Assembly (NCBI RefSeq): GCF_000365425.1
Contig: NZ_AQOV01000001.1
Coordinates: forward strand, 1,860,001 to 1,924,000
DNA length: 64,000 bases
Origin: Methylomonas sp. MK1
Lineage (GTDB): Bacteria > Pseudomonadota > Gammaproteobacteria > Methylococcales > Methylomonadaceae
Reading direction: 5' to 3'
Of the stretch, positions 1 through 9,095 are shown in pieces (the first letter of the stretch is position 1; the number at the start of each line of letters is the position of its first letter). The notes beneath the pieces are model-generated. The model made no database searches, was not told where the DNA came from, and saw nothing but the letters and a program-made list of their open reading frames with translations. The position numbers and the translations under genes were made by a program.

Positions 1-789
1 CCTTGCTGCCTCAAGCTCGGGATTCAGACTGATGGCATCCATCCACAATTTTTCAATATCGGTCGGTACATTGAGGTAATCCAATTTACCCGCCGCTTGT
101 GGTTTCCAGCCGGATAAGCCCAGCAAAATGCCTAAGTCGCCAGCGGTTGACGAGAGATCATTGCTGACTGTTTCGAGCCGGGTTTGCACTGCCTTGGTTT
201 CGATTTCGATGCGCAGTAGATCGTAGCGACTGGCATTGCCGGCCCGAGCGCGTCCCAACACGATGTTGGCCAGATGTCCCATATATTGAGTGGTTTCATC
301 TAGCACCGCGATTCGTTGTTTATCCGCCAATTGTTTGACGAACAAGCTCCATTCTTGATGAATCAAATCGGCAACCTCGGCGTCAATGTCAGCGGCAGTC
401 ACTTCACGACTCTTTTCCGCAGCATCGACGCGGGCACCACGCTGCCCCGCTATCAAAACCGGCACCTCCAAGGTGACTTGTTGCTGAATATTGCCGTCGT
501 ACATGGTGTTCTGTTGCGTCAACAAGTCGTATCGGCCGTAGCTGATTCTGGGATTGGGCAAGACTCCAGCCGCCACCACTTCGGCATTGGCGGATTCGAT
601 ACGTTGCCTCAAGGTGGCAAAGCGGGGGCTTTTTTCCCGAGTAATCTCCATTAACTGCTGGATAGTGACTGTCTCAGGAAGCAACGTCGAATCCTCGGCA
701 AGCACGATTGAAGAACTCGAAACACCACTCACAAAGCAAAAATAGATTATTGGTAGGACAAGGTGATTTTTCCAAGCTGTGTTTTTCAT
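1..789 (-). CDS. CzcC/CusC-like outer membrane efflux protein, partial
   Basis: Outer membrane factor of a tripartite heavy-metal efflux pump, the TolC-like channel that takes substrate from the inner membrane pump to the outside. The reading frame is open from an ATG at 789 to the left edge (263 codons), so the C-terminus is missing. The N-terminus has a hydrophobic signal-like stretch ending in a VLAED region, then a long helical region with the repeated TolC layout (LRQRIESANAEV near the start). The ATG overlaps the TGA of the RND pump gene by the ATGA arrangement, so it is the third gene of the operon adaptor-pump-channel. Substrate is inferred from the pump. The lack of an RBS gap suggests translational coupling. 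Confidence 0.85.
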   Translation of the reverse strand, partial: MKNTAWKNHLVLPIIYFCFVSGVSSSSIVLAEDSTLLPETVTIQQLMEITREKSPRFATLRQRIESANAEVVAAGVLPNPRISYGRYDLLTQQNTMYDGNIQQQVTLEVPVLIAGQRGARVDAAEKSREVTAADIDAEVADLIHQEWSLFVKQLADKQRIAVLDETTQYMGHLANIVLGRARAGNASRYDLLRIEIETKAVQTRLETVSNDLSSTAGDLGILLGLSGWKPQAAGKLDYLNVPTDIEKLWMDAISLNPELEAAR

Positions 790-3700
790 ACCGTTTCCTC
801 CGTGAGTTCGTCCGCTTCTTCCGGAGTAATCAGCCGTTCGGGGGTGATGTAAGAATAAATGACCGGCAACACCAGCATCGCGATCAAAAACGTAGTGAAC
901 ATGCCGCCGACAATGACCACGGCAAAAGGTTGTTGGGTTTCGCTGCCAATGCCTGTCGAGACAGCCATCGGCAACAAGCCCAGTAACGCCAGCATCGAGG
1001 CCATGAGTACCGGCCGCAAGCGGTCGGTGGCACCGTTCAGAATCGCATCCATGACAGACATTCCCTGATGCCTACGTTCTTCGGTCGCGCTGAGCACCAG
1101 CAGTCCCATCAAGGATACTTGCCCCAATAGGGCGATAAAGCCAATGGCCGCGCTGACCGATAAGGGAATGCCGGACAGCAGCAACACGAATAGACCGCCC
1201 GTCATCGCAAACGGTGCGCACAATAAAATCGCCAGCGCACTACGCGCCGACTGCAAGGCGCCGTACAACAAACCCAGTACGATCAATACCGCGATGGGCA
1301 CCACCACGCCGAGCCGGGCCATTGCCCGTTGCTGGTTCTCGAACTCGCCGCCCCACACTAAAAAATGGCCATCGGGCAGTTCGATTTTGCCTTCCACCGC
1401 GTCCATCGCATCATGCACTACGGAACCCAGGTCGCGATCCTCCACATTAAATTTAAGCGCCAGAAAACGGCGGTTGGCTTCGCGTTCAATCGAGGTTCTG
1501 CCGCGTTCGGTCGGCAGCGTAGCCACTTCTCGCAAGGGGATACGCGCTCCGGCCGGGGTCGGCAGCATTAGATTGGCAATTTGTTCAGTATCGCTGTGCT
1601 CGATACTCGGCAGGGTGACCCGCAACGGTACCGGCCGTTCATCCTGCCAGAGTTCGGTAACCACCTTGCCGGCCAGGCCAGTTTCGATGGTATCCTGGGC
1701 AGCATCGACGGTGATGCCTTGCCGTGCCAGCGCGGCACGATTCAGTTTGATTTGTAATTGTGGGACGATGGATTCACGGTACAAATCCAGGTCGATGACG
1801 CCGGGAATGTCTTTCAGCTTGACTTTTGCCTGCTCCAGAACCGCGCGCATTTTTTCCAGATCGGTGCCATAGATTTTCAATACCACCTTGCCGCGCACCC
1901 CGCTAACCGCTTCCTCGACATTGTCCTTGATGGGCTGGGAGAAATTGAACCGCACGCCGGGAATGGCTGCCAAAGACTCACGCATGGCTTCCACCAGTTT
2001 CTCTTTTTGCCAACCGGGTCGCCACTGCTCATGCGGTTTAAGATGCACAAAGGTTTCGCTCATGTTGACACCTTCGTTGTCGGTACCATCCTCCGAACGC
2101 CCTTGTTGACTGAGAATACCCTTGACCTCAGGGAATGCCAACAAGCGCTGACGCATATCCAGTAGTACATCTTGGCCTTTGCCCAGCGCAATGCTGGCCG
2201 GCATTTCCACGAACACATGCACGTCGCCTTCGTCCAGTTCCGGCAAAAACTCCGTGCCCAAACCTTTTGCGGCGAGAGCGCCGGCAAGCAATAATCCGCC
2301 GGCAGCCGCCAAGGTGGCGGACCGTCTCGCGAGCGCCACGCCCAAAATGCGTCGGTAAAGTTCTCGCAGACGCAGCAAAAATCGCGGCTCTTCTATCATC
2401 GCGTGCTTGGGTTCAATCAGTGCGGCACACAGCGCCGGCACTAAAGTCAACGCGAAAACCAAGCCGCCGACCAAGGCAAAACTGTAGGTCAAGGCCAATG
2501 GGCGGAAAATGCGGCCCTCAACTTGTTCCAGCGTGAACACTGGAATTAGCGCGGCAATGATGATCAGCATCGCATAAAAAGTCGGCTTGGCAACGTCGAA
2601 AGCGGCATTGACGATCAGGTGCACCATGTCCCGATGATTTTGGGGGCGTTGGTGGTTGGCTTGGTGAATGACATTTTCCACCAGTACTACGGCACCGTCC
2701 AGGATGATGCCGAAGTCGATGGCACCCATCGAGATCAGATTGGCCGGCAGGCCCAATTGGTAGAGTCCAAAAAACGCCACCAGCAGCGACAGCGGTATCA
2801 CACAGGCCACAATTAGCGAACCGCGGATACTGCGTAGAAACAACCATACCACGCCGACCACCAGCAAAAAGCCGTGCAGCAGATTGTCGTAAACGGTATG
2901 CAAGGTTTTATCGACCAGTTCGGTACGATCCAGGAACGGCACCAACTTCATCCCCGCCGGCAGGATACGGCTATTCAGTTCCTCGACTTTTTCATGCACC
3001 GCTGCCAGCACGCGAGAAGGATTTTCGCCACGGCGCAATAGCACAATCCCTTCCACGACTTCTTTCTGGTCATCCATGCCAACGGCACCCTGGCGTGGCG
3101 TATAAGCCTGCACCAAGCGGGCCACATCGCCAACGGTGACCGGCGTTCCGCCTTCGCTTTTCAGCACAATCTGCTTGATGTCCTCGGCGGAACCCAGGTA
3201 ACCGACACCGCGAATCACCATTTGCTGATCGCCGTGGCGCAGGAAACCGGCGCCGACGTTGCGGTTGGCGCTGGCGATGGCTTGGTTGACTTCATCCAGA
3301 GTTAAACCGAAAGAATCCAGCCGAACCGGGTCGATCTCGATGTAAATTTCCTTGTAATAGCCGCCGAAGGTCAGCACGTCGGCCACGCCCTGCACCTGGC
3401 GCATCACCCTCGATACAGTCCATTCCATTTCGGAACGCAGTTCATATAAGGAATGGCGATCGCTGACCACAACAAACTTATAAATCTCCCCCAACGGGGT
3501 GTAATCTGGCGCCAACACCGGTTTTATCGTTTCCGGCAGCTCGGCCCCGGTCATGCGTTCGGTAATCAGGGTGCGGGAGTGAAAGCTATCGACATTGTCG
3601 TTAAAGGTAATGGTGACTAGCGATAAACCGAACAAGCTTTGACTACGCATTTTCAACATACCCGGCGTACCGTTCAGCACCCGTTCGAGCGGCACGGTGA

Positions 3701-3893
3701 CCTGACGTTCGACTTCTTCCGGCGCATAGCCTGGCATCAGGCTGATGACGGTAACCTGGGTGTTGGTGACATCGGGATAGGCTTCTATCGGCGTTTCCAG
3801 ATAGGCATGAACGCCGAACAGGGCAATGACGCCAGTCAACACCATGGCAGCGACACGGCGATGGACGCAGTATTCGATCAACATTTTTAACAT
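786..3893 (-). CDS. Heavy-metal efflux RND pump (CzcA/CusA family)
   Basis: Inner membrane proton-driven pump of the HME-RND family that moves metal cations from periplasm or cytoplasm to the outer membrane channel. About 1035 residues from the ATG at 3893, the usual family length. It has the typical N-terminal helix and the family motif DFGIILDGAVVLVEN around residue 393. The acidic residues of this motif resemble the divalent-cation (Co/Zn/Cd/Ni) CzcA branch more than the Cu/Ag CusA branch, though this cannot be settled by eye. The frame extends upstream to 3956, but the ATG at 3893 follows a GGCGG-like site and sits just behind the stop of the adaptor gene. Stop overlaps the start of the outer membrane gene. 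Confidence 0.9.
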   Translation of the reverse strand: MLKMLIEYCVHRRVAAMVLTGVIALFGVHAYLETPIEAYPDVTNTQVTVISLMPGYAPEEVERQVTVPLERVLNGTPGMLKMRSQSLFGLSLVTITFNDNVDSFHSRTLITERMTGAELPETIKPVLAPDYTPLGEIYKFVVVSDRHSLYELRSEMEWTVSRVMRQVQGVADVLTFGGYYKEIYIEIDPVRLDSFGLTLDEVNQAIASANRNVGAGFLRHGDQQMVIRGVGYLGSAEDIKQIVLKSEGGTPVTVGDVARLVQAYTPRQGAVGMDDQKEVVEGIVLLRRGENPSRVLAAVHEKVEELNSRILPAGMKLVPFLDRTELVDKTLHTVYDNLLHGFLLVVGVVWLFLRSIRGSLIVACVIPLSLLVAFFGLYQLGLPANLISMGAIDFGIILDGAVVLVENVIHQANHQRPQNHRDMVHLIVNAAFDVAKPTFYAMLIIIAALIPVFTLEQVEGRIFRPLALTYSFALVGGLVFALTLVPALCAALIEPKHAMIEEPRFLLRLRELYRRILGVALARRSATLAAAGGLLLAGALAAKGLGTEFLPELDEGDVHVFVEMPASIALGKGQDVLLDMRQRLLAFPEVKGILSQQGRSEDGTDNEGVNMSETFVHLKPHEQWRPGWQKEKLVEAMRESLAAIPGVRFNFSQPIKDNVEEAVSGVRGKVVLKIYGTDLEKMRAVLEQAKVKLKDIPGVIDLDLYRESIVPQLQIKLNRAALARQGITVDAAQDTIETGLAGKVVTELWQDERPVPLRVTLPSIEHSDTEQIANLMLPTPAGARIPLREVATLPTERGRTSIEREANRRFLALKFNVEDRDLGSVVHDAMDAVEGKIELPDGHFLVWGGEFENQQRAMARLGVVVPIAVLIVLGLLYGALQSARSALAILLCAPFAMTGGLFVLLLSGIPLSVSAAIGFIALLGQVSLMGLLVLSATEERRHQGMSVMDAILNGATDRLRPVLMASMLALLGLLPMAVSTGIGSETQQPFAVVIVGGMFTTFLIAMLVLPVIYSYITPERLITPEEADELTEETV

Positions 3894-3903
3894 CGGACGC
3901 CGC

Positions 3904-5019
3904 CTATAGTAGTAGAGAGGCTTCGCCGTCCAGCAGCAAAGCGCCGCCGACCACAACCCGTTCGCCGCCGGACAGGCCTTTTAATACCGGCGTCATGCCG
4001 CTACGCGCCTGACCAACCTGCACAGAACGCGATTCGAACGTATTGGGAGCAGTTTCAACGTAAACCACGGTTTCCCGGCCATCCTTGATCAGGATGGCCG
4101 CCGTGGGCAGGATGATTCGATTGGGGGTGGAAGCTTCGATGGAAACCCTGGCGTACATGCCAGGCCGTAAGGGAATTTTCGGATCGTCGGCTTCGATAAA
4201 TACCGATGCGCGCCGTAAATCGGTCTGAATCGCCGCGCTCTCGCCAACCACATGCCCTTGAATGGGTTCCGGCAACGAGGCCAGTTCGATGACGACTTTG
4301 GCGCCTTTTTCCACCAGCAGCAAATCTTTTTCGAACACATCCGCGATGATCCAGGCGGCGGAGGGCTCACCTAAATCGAATAACGGTGAACCAGGTTCCA
4401 CAGCCGCTCCAGTCGAAACATGTGCTTTCAGAACCATGCTGTCCATCGGTGCCCGGATAATCACTTCACCGGCAGCACCATCACCTAATAAACGCAGGAA
4501 ATCCAGACTACGTTCCAATTCCGTGCGGGCTTGCTTGAGTTGGGTTTCGGCTTCCACACGTTCGATTTCCAGGCCGACGCCGGTTCTCTGCATTTCCAGT
4601 TGCCGCCGGCGACGATCCTCGGCGCGACCGACTTCGGCGGCAGCCCGCGCATAGTCCGAACGCATTTGCGCCGCTTCGGCACTGGTCAGGGTCGCTAGCG
4701 GTGCACCGGCCTTGACTCTATCGCCAATCTGAACATAGACCTTGGTGACTCGACCGGCAACCACGGTGCCCGCCGTCGAGATTGCCTGCGAGCGAAAATC
4801 GACTCGGGCCGGCGCGGAAATCGTGCCCGCGAAAGCCTCCGGTTGGATTTCCTTAATCGTGACATAGGGCAACGAGTCCGGGCGTAGCGAAACGCTGTGT
4901 TTGGCGATGGTCGAAGCCGGTTCCTGGGATTTGGGTTGAGCCGAAGGCTCTGAGTCGTGCTGATCGCAAGCGGATGCCGACAGGAACCCGACAAGACATA
5001 ACAAATGGATAAATCGCAT
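3904..5019 (-). CDS. RND efflux periplasmic adaptor lipoprotein (CzcB-like)
   Basis: Membrane fusion protein that links the RND pump to the outer membrane channel. 371 residues. The N-terminus MRFIHLLCLVGFLSASAC is a lipoprotein signal with Cys18 as the lipid site. A lipoyl-like half (AGTVVAGRVTKVYVQIGDRV), an alpha-helical hairpin rich in Arg and Glu (around residues 120-170), a second lipoyl half and a C-terminal beta domain (GLSGGERVVVGGALLLDGE) follow. First gene of the minus-strand operon. A direct repeat with 11-bp period lies 67 bp upstream (5087-5106), so control by an OmpR-type regulator is likely. The divergent MarR gene starts at 5249. Confidence 0.88.
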   Translation of the reverse strand: MRFIHLLCLVGFLSASACDQHDSEPSAQPKSQEPASTIAKHSVSLRPDSLPYVTIKEIQPEAFAGTISAPARVDFRSQAISTAGTVVAGRVTKVYVQIGDRVKAGAPLATLTSAEAAQMRSDYARAAAEVGRAEDRRRRQLEMQRTGVGLEIERVEAETQLKQARTELERSLDFLRLLGDGAAGEVIIRAPMDSMVLKAHVSTGAAVEPGSPLFDLGEPSAAWIIADVFEKDLLLVEKGAKVVIELASLPEPIQGHVVGESAAIQTDLRRASVFIEADDPKIPLRPGMYARVSIEASTPNRIILPTAAILIKDGRETVVYVETAPNTFESRSVQVGQARSGMTPVLKGLSGGERVVVGGALLLDGEASLLL

Positions 5020-5086
5020 GGCAAAGTTGCTGAAAGCTCTACAGGTTTTAAGGAGTACTCGGGTAGGATTGCCATCCTACCGATTC

Positions 5087-5106
5087 AACCTTTCATCTAC
5101 CTTTCA
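5087..5106 (-). promoter_or_regulatory. OmpR-type direct repeat, site A
   Basis: On the minus strand the site reads TGAAAGGTA-GA-TGAAAGGTT, two 9-bp half-sites with an 11-bp period. It lies 67 bp upstream of the efflux adaptor start. The same arrangement occurs at 9053-9072, 11169-11188 and 17034-17053. An 11-bp period is the usual spacing for tandem OmpR/PhoB-family regulators; that the local regulator at 10477 binds here is inference. Confidence 0.6.
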
Positions 5107-5185
5107 GCTTTGCTGCAAAATCGCTGGCGTTGGATATCGTCAAGCCGTGCGGTCGACTTTAGAAGGTGAAGTATGAATTCATCCA

Positions 5186-5231
5186 TTGCCGGACAAGTGT
5201 CAACTCAATATAATACCCTTAACTTATTATA
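5186..5231 (+). promoter_or_regulatory. MarR gene promoter and candidate MarR operator
   Basis: A -35-like TTGCCG (5186-5191), 17 bp, then a consensus -10 TATAAT (5209-5214) give a good sigma-70 promoter for the MarR gene at 5249. The -10 is embedded in a perfect inverted repeat, TATAATA (5209-5215) and TATTATA (5225-5231) with a 9-bp gap, a fitting place for MarR autorepression. Binding itself is inferred. Confidence 0.55.
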
Positions 5232-5248
5232 ATTAAGCCATCCTTTCC

Positions 5249-5680
5249 GTGCATTCTAAATTCGGTTTCCTCAGCTACGAAATCAGCCATATCATCCGCC
5301 AGCGTTTTAACAAGGCGGCAGAACCCATCGGCCTTACCCATGCCCAATGGCGGGCTTTGGTACATTTGTCTGAAAATCAAAATTGCCGGCAAATCGATCT
5401 GGCCGAGATACTAGAAATTAAACCGATTACCTTGGTCAAGCAGATCGATTTACTTGAAGAGTCCGGCATGGTTGTGCGTAACAAAGACACGGACGACCGG
5501 CGCGCCTATCGTTTATCTATTACCGACAAAGCCGTCGCGATCATTCAAGAACTCTGGAAAATCGCCGACGCCGTCGAAAGCGAGGTCCTGGCGACATTGA
5601 GCGAGGAGGAAAGACGCCTGATGACCGCCTTGCTGGATCGAGTCAAAAGCAGTATCGCGAGCTGCGGCAGCCCACCTTAA
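5249..5680 (+). CDS. MarR family transcriptional regulator
   Basis: Winged-helix DNA-binding dimer of the MarR family, 143 residues, the normal size. The central part contains the helix-turn-helix region (RQIDLAEILEIKPITLVKQIDLL) and the typical wing (NKDTDDRRAYRLSIT). The start is a GTG at 5249; no upstream ATG exists in frame and no strong Shine-Dalgarno is visible. Divergent from the metal efflux operon and followed by a terminator and a SulP transporter gene, so it may control itself and one or both neighbours. An inverted repeat overlapping its own -10 box suggests autorepression. The ligand is unknown. Confidence 0.85.
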   Translation: MHSKFGFLSYEISHIIRQRFNKAAEPIGLTHAQWRALVHLSENQNCRQIDLAEILEIKPITLVKQIDLLEESGMVVRNKDTDDRRAYRLSITDKAVAIIQELWKIADAVESEVLATLSEEERRLMTALLDRVKSSIASCGSPP

Positions 5681-5718
5681 CGTCTCCCTCATCGATCTTT
5701 TAACCCGCTCCTACCTTT

Positions 5719-5745
5719 GGCTATGCCCTGCATAGCCTTTTTTTT
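5719..5745 (+). terminator. Rho-independent terminator after MarR gene
   Basis: A perfect 7-bp stem GGCTATG / CATAGCC with a 5-nt loop (5719-5737) is followed directly by eight T (5738-5745). It would end the MarR transcript. It lies only 12 bp upstream of the SulP start, leaving no room for a promoter or an ordinary RBS behind it. Confidence 0.85.
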
Positions 5746-5757
5746 ACTCGCTTAAAC

Positions 5758-7251
5758 ATGATTTTTTTATCGAAAAAACAAGATTGGCTAGGCAATATCC
5801 GCGGCGACCTATTGGCCGGTACTGTGGTGGCGCTGGCTCTGATTCCGGAAGCCATTGCCTTTTCCATCATTGCCGGCGTCGATCCCAAAGTGGGTTTGTA
5901 TGCCTCGTTTTGTATTGCGGTGATGACCGCCTTCGTCGGCGGTCGACCCGGCATGATCTCGGCGGCCACCGGGGCGATGGCCTTGCTGATGGTAACCTTG
6001 GTCAAAGACCACGGCTTGCAGTATCTGTTAGCCGCCACTTTACTGACCGGTGTTCTTCAGATCATCGCCGGTTATCTGAAACTGGGCAGCCTGATGAGTT
6101 TTGTGTCGCGCTCGGTGGTGACCGGCTTCGTCAACGCGCTGGCGATCCTGATTTTCATGGCGCAATTGCCGGAATTGACTAACGTCTCCTGGCATGTGTA
6201 CGCGATGACGGCGGGCGGACTGGCTATCATTTATCTGTTTCCCTATCTACCCGTGATCGGTAAATCGCTGCCATCGCCCTTGGTGTGCATCGTCAGCATG
6301 ACCGCTGCCGCCATTTATTGGCAAATCGACATCCGCACCGTCGGCGACATGGGCCAACTGCCGGATACCTTGCCGGTATTCCTATGGCCGGACGTCCCGC
6401 TCACCCTGGAAACATTGAAAATCGTTCTGCCGTATTCGCTGCCATTGGCCGTGGTGGGCCTGCTGGAATCCTTGATGACCGCCACCATCGTCGATGAATT
6501 GACCGACACCAGCAGCGATAAAAACCGCGAATGTAGGGGCCAGGGTCTGGCCAACATCGGCGCCGGTTTGCTGGGCGGCATGGCCGGTTGCGCGATGATC
6601 GGCCAGTCGGTGATCAACGTCAAATCCGGCGGTCGCGGCCGCTTGTCTACTTTGGTGGCCGGCACGTTTTTATTAATCATGGTGGTTTTTCTGGATCAGT
6701 GGATTTCCAAAATTCCTATGGCGGCCCTGGTGGCGGTGATGATCATGGTTTCGATCGGCACCTTTAGCTGGCGCTCGATCATTAATCTCAAGCACCATCC
6801 GCTTTCGACCAACATCGTCATGCTTGCCACCGTGGTCGTGGTGGTGTGGACGCATAATCTGGCGCTCGGTGTATTGGTCGGCGTGTTACTGGCCTCATTA
6901 TTTTTTGCCAACAAAATCAGCCATTTCATGTACGTGGAATCCGGATTGGCAGAAGGCGGCGGCAGACGAACCTACAAGGTCGTCGGTCAAGTGTTCTTCA
7001 ATTCGGCGGACAAATTCGTCGCCAGCTTTGATTTCAAGGAGGCACTGGAGAACGTGGTGATCGACCTGACCCGTGCGCATTTTTGGGATCTCACTTCGGT
7101 CGGCGCGTTGGATAAAGTCGTGATCAAGTTTCGCCGCGAAGGCGCCGAGGTTAATGTTATCGGCATGAACACAGCCACCGCCACGATTGTGGACCGCTTC
7201 GGCGTTCACGATAAGCCCGAAGAAATCGAAAAAGTCCTGGGAGGCCATTGA
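5758..7251 (+). CDS. SulP family anion transporter with STAS domain
   Basis: Inner membrane SulP/SLC26-type permease, 497 residues; family members carry sulfate, bicarbonate or other anions and the substrate cannot be told here. The N-terminal SulP motif is clear ([20 protein letters not shown], residues about 17-36), followed by 10-12 membrane segments and a C-terminal STAS domain from about residue 395 ([18 protein letters not shown]). The stop TGA overlaps the ATG of the universal stress protein gene (TGATG), so the two are co-translated. The start sits 12 bp after a T-run terminator and lacks an obvious RBS. Confidence 0.88.
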   Translation: MIFLSKKQDWLGNIRGDLLAGTVVALALIPEAIAFSIIAGVDPKVGLYASFCIAVMTAFVGGRPGMISAATGAMALLMVTLVKDHGLQYLLAATLLTGVLQIIAGYLKLGSLMSFVSRSVVTGFVNALAILIFMAQLPELTNVSWHVYAMTAGGLAIIYLFPYLPVIGKSLPSPLVCIVSMTAAAIYWQIDIRTVGDMGQLPDTLPVFLWPDVPLTLETLKIVLPYSLPLAVVGLLESLMTATIVDELTDTSSDKNRECRGQGLANIGAGLLGGMAGCAMIGQSVINVKSGGRGRLSTLVAGTFLLIMVVFLDQWISKIPMAALVAVMIMVSIGTFSWRSIINLKHHPLSTNIVMLATVVVVVWTHNLALGVLVGVLLASLFFANKISHFMYVESGLAEGGGRRTYKVVGQVFFNSADKFVASFDFKEALENVVIDLTRAHFWDLTSVGALDKVVIKFRREGAEVNVIGMNTATATIVDRFGVHDKPEEIEKVLGGH

Positions 7252-8117
7252 TGAATACGCTCCAAAACCTGGTACTGGCCGGCATCGACGGCTCGTCGTT
7301 AACCAACGCCGTCTGCGACTATGCGGCCTGGATCGCGCAAAAAGTCGATGCACCGCTGAAGCTGCTGCATACCATAGACCACCACCCGGAACATGCTCAT
7401 TCGACCGACCTCACCGGCAACATCGGCGTCGACAGCCGCGACCATCTGCTGGACGAACTGACGCAATTGGAACAGCAACGCAGCAAATTGCGCTTGCAAC
7501 AAGGCAAGCAACTGCTACAGGCTGCCCGTGAACGAGTGATGCAAAGCGGCGTGCCTGACCCGATTACCCATCAACGCCACGGCAGTCTGGTCGAATCGCT
7601 GATCGAGCTGGAAAACGCCATCCGGGTACTGGTGATCGGCGTGCGCGGCAAGGTGCACGAAAATCAGCCGGACAAAATCGGCGCCAAGCTGGAATCCATC
7701 ATTCGCTCACTGCACAAACCGATTTTGGTGGTGAACGCCGAATTCAAGGCGCCCGAGCGCATCATGCTGGCCTACGACGGCAGCCCCGCCGCCGAAAAAG
7801 CGCTGGAGATGGTCGCCAACAGCCCTCTGTACAAAGGCTTGGCGTGCCATCTGGTGTGCGTCAGCCAGGATGAAGGCAAAGGCCAACTGCTGGACGTGGC
7901 CGCCAACAAACTGCAGTTGGCGGGCGACATTGAAGTGATTGCCAAAAAACTGGTCGGCAAACCCGAGCTGGTTTTAGCCGAGTATCAAGATCAAAAAGCG
8001 GTAGACATGACCGTGATGGGCGCCTTCGGCCATGCCCGGATTCACGACTGGTTGTTGGGGAGTTTTACGGTGAAGATGCTGACACAAAGCCGCAAGCCCT
8101 TGTTGTTGCTGCGTTGA
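7251..8117 (+). CDS. Tandem universal stress protein (UspA family)
   Basis: Cytoplasmic protein of 288 residues made of two Usp domains. The first starts LVLAGIDGSSLTNAV; the second starts at about residue 170 (RIMLAYDGSPAAEKAL) and ends with the ATP-binding type motif MGAFGHARIHDWLLGSFT. Tandem Usp proteins coupled to SulP transporters are a known pairing and are thought to tune transport or stress response. Translation start is the ATG at 7251 that overlaps the SulP stop. Confidence 0.9.
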   Translation: MNTLQNLVLAGIDGSSLTNAVCDYAAWIAQKVDAPLKLLHTIDHHPEHAHSTDLTGNIGVDSRDHLLDELTQLEQQRSKLRLQQGKQLLQAARERVMQSGVPDPITHQRHGSLVESLIELENAIRVLVIGVRGKVHENQPDKIGAKLESIIRSLHKPILVVNAEFKAPERIMLAYDGSPAAEKALEMVANSPLYKGLACHLVCVSQDEGKGQLLDVAANKLQLAGDIEVIAKKLVGKPELVLAEYQDQKAVDMTVMGAFGHARIHDWLLGSFTVKMLTQSRKPLLLLR

Positions 8118-8135
8118 GGCTGAAAAAGCGCTACA

Positions 8136-8252
8136 TCATCGCAACATGCGGGCGCCCATGAATGGATGTTTCAAGTGCAATTGGCCCAATCGCTTCATGA
8201 TGTCGAGTTCCCGCTCTGAAATCGGTTTGGGCAGGTAGTACACGATCTTTCA
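8136..8252 (-). pseudogene. IS3-family transposase OrfB fragment
   Basis: Minus-strand translation between about 8243 and the TGA at 8136-8138 gives a peptide containing YYLPKPISERELDIMKRL followed by LHLKHPFMGARMLR, the conserved region at the start of the IS3-group OrfB catalytic part. An in-frame stop lies directly upstream (near 8250) and another directly downstream, so only about 35 codons remain. No terminal inverted repeats were seen. It is a scar of an old insertion sequence between the SulP-Usp pair and the DUF2380 gene. Confidence 0.7.
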
Positions 8253-8287
8253 CTTAATGGACTGTTCAATTTTTTGGGGCCATCTTT

Positions 8288-8812
8288 CTATGGCTGTTGA
8301 GACCCGTGTTTAACTGGTGGAGGTGGGGTATAACGGTGATCAAGTCTGTTATCAATTTTGACGGCCAAGCCTTCCACTGCCTTGATGGTAAGCTCACTGT
8401 TTGGGCCTTTCGATTCGGTGATAAATTTGTCCATCCATCGTCCATCGCTAACTTTGACCAAGTTTCCCATATTATAAGCAAACAAAAAACTGGGTTTGTG
8501 CAATCTTCCTACCACAACATAGTCGGCACCGAAATTTTTACCGAGTTGTGCAGCAACATCGGCATGATCAAATAGGTAGCCAACTCCGCTGTTGGCGGCA
8601 TGTTGCGCTTGCAATGGAATATCAACGATGTGATAACCAGCCGAACGCAATTCACATTCTAGCAAGGGCTTAATAGAGGCGGTGCGTTTAATTTCTGCAG
8701 GAATGCCTGGTGCTAGCGTCATATCTTTCAATTCAAAATCGAGGATAGCGACACGAGTATCGGCTGCTGCTTTAAAGCTTAAGACACACAAAAGCAACGT
8801 TAAAAATCTCAT
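8288..8812 (-). CDS. Secreted DUF2380-like protein
   Basis: 174 residues with an N-terminal signal peptide (MRFLTLLLCVLSFKAAAD). The mature part (TRVAILDFELKDMTLAPG, later ADYVVVGRLHKPSFLFAYN) resembles DUF2380/DUF3280 proteins, small periplasmic proteins of unknown function. It follows a small lipoprotein gene and both probably form one transcript driven from the direct-repeat site at 9053-9072. An in-frame ATG at 8824 would add four residues; the ATG at 8812 gives the cleaner signal peptide. Function unknown. Confidence 0.7.
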   Translation of the reverse strand: MRFLTLLLCVLSFKAAADTRVAILDFELKDMTLAPGIPAEIKRTASIKPLLECELRSAGYHIVDIPLQAQHAANSGVGYLFDHADVAAQLGKNFGADYVVVGRLHKPSFLFAYNMGNLVKVSDGRWMDKFITESKGPNSELTIKAVEGLAVKIDNRLDHRYTPPPPVKHGSQQP

Positions 8813-8830
8813 TATTAGACCCATATCACT

Positions 8831-8989
8831 TCAGTATTGTACAGAGGCGCCCTGGTAGCTTTCGGCTAATTCAATTGAGGTTATTGATGCTACATCGGGC
8901 AGTGATTGCTCAACAGGCGCCGGATTATGCCGCGCACAACCTGATGCCAACATGACGGTAACGAGACATATTAATTGAATAACGTGCAT
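8831..8989 (-). CDS. Small lipoprotein, 52 residues
   Basis: The ATG at 8989 opens a 52-codon frame with a clear lipoprotein signal: MHVIQLICLVTVMLASGC, lipid site Cys18, then a polar tail (ARHNPAPVEQSLPDVAS) ending QGASVQY. It lies 7-19 bp upstream of the DUF2380-like gene on the same strand, so the two are likely co-transcribed. The 11-bp-period direct repeat ends 63 bp upstream of the start, at the same distance as in the efflux operon. Function unknown. Confidence 0.7.
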   Translation of the reverse strand: MHVIQLICLVTVMLASGCARHNPAPVEQSLPDVASITSIELAESYQGASVQY

Positions 8990-9052
8990 TTCAGTTCGGT
9001 GAAAATATTAATTTTCATGTTTTTGTCTGAGAAGACTGCATCATAAACAAAT

Positions 9053-9072
9053 AACCTTTCACTAACCTTTCA
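9053..9072 (-). promoter_or_regulatory. OmpR-type direct repeat, site B
   Basis: Minus strand reads TGAAAGGTT-AG-TGAAAGGTT, two identical 9-bp half-sites with an 11-bp period. It lies 63 bp upstream of the small lipoprotein gene and 23 bp past the histidine kinase stop. Same element as sites A, C and D. Confidence 0.65.
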
Positions 9073-9095
9073 GCGGCTCGAAACCATGTGCGGTT

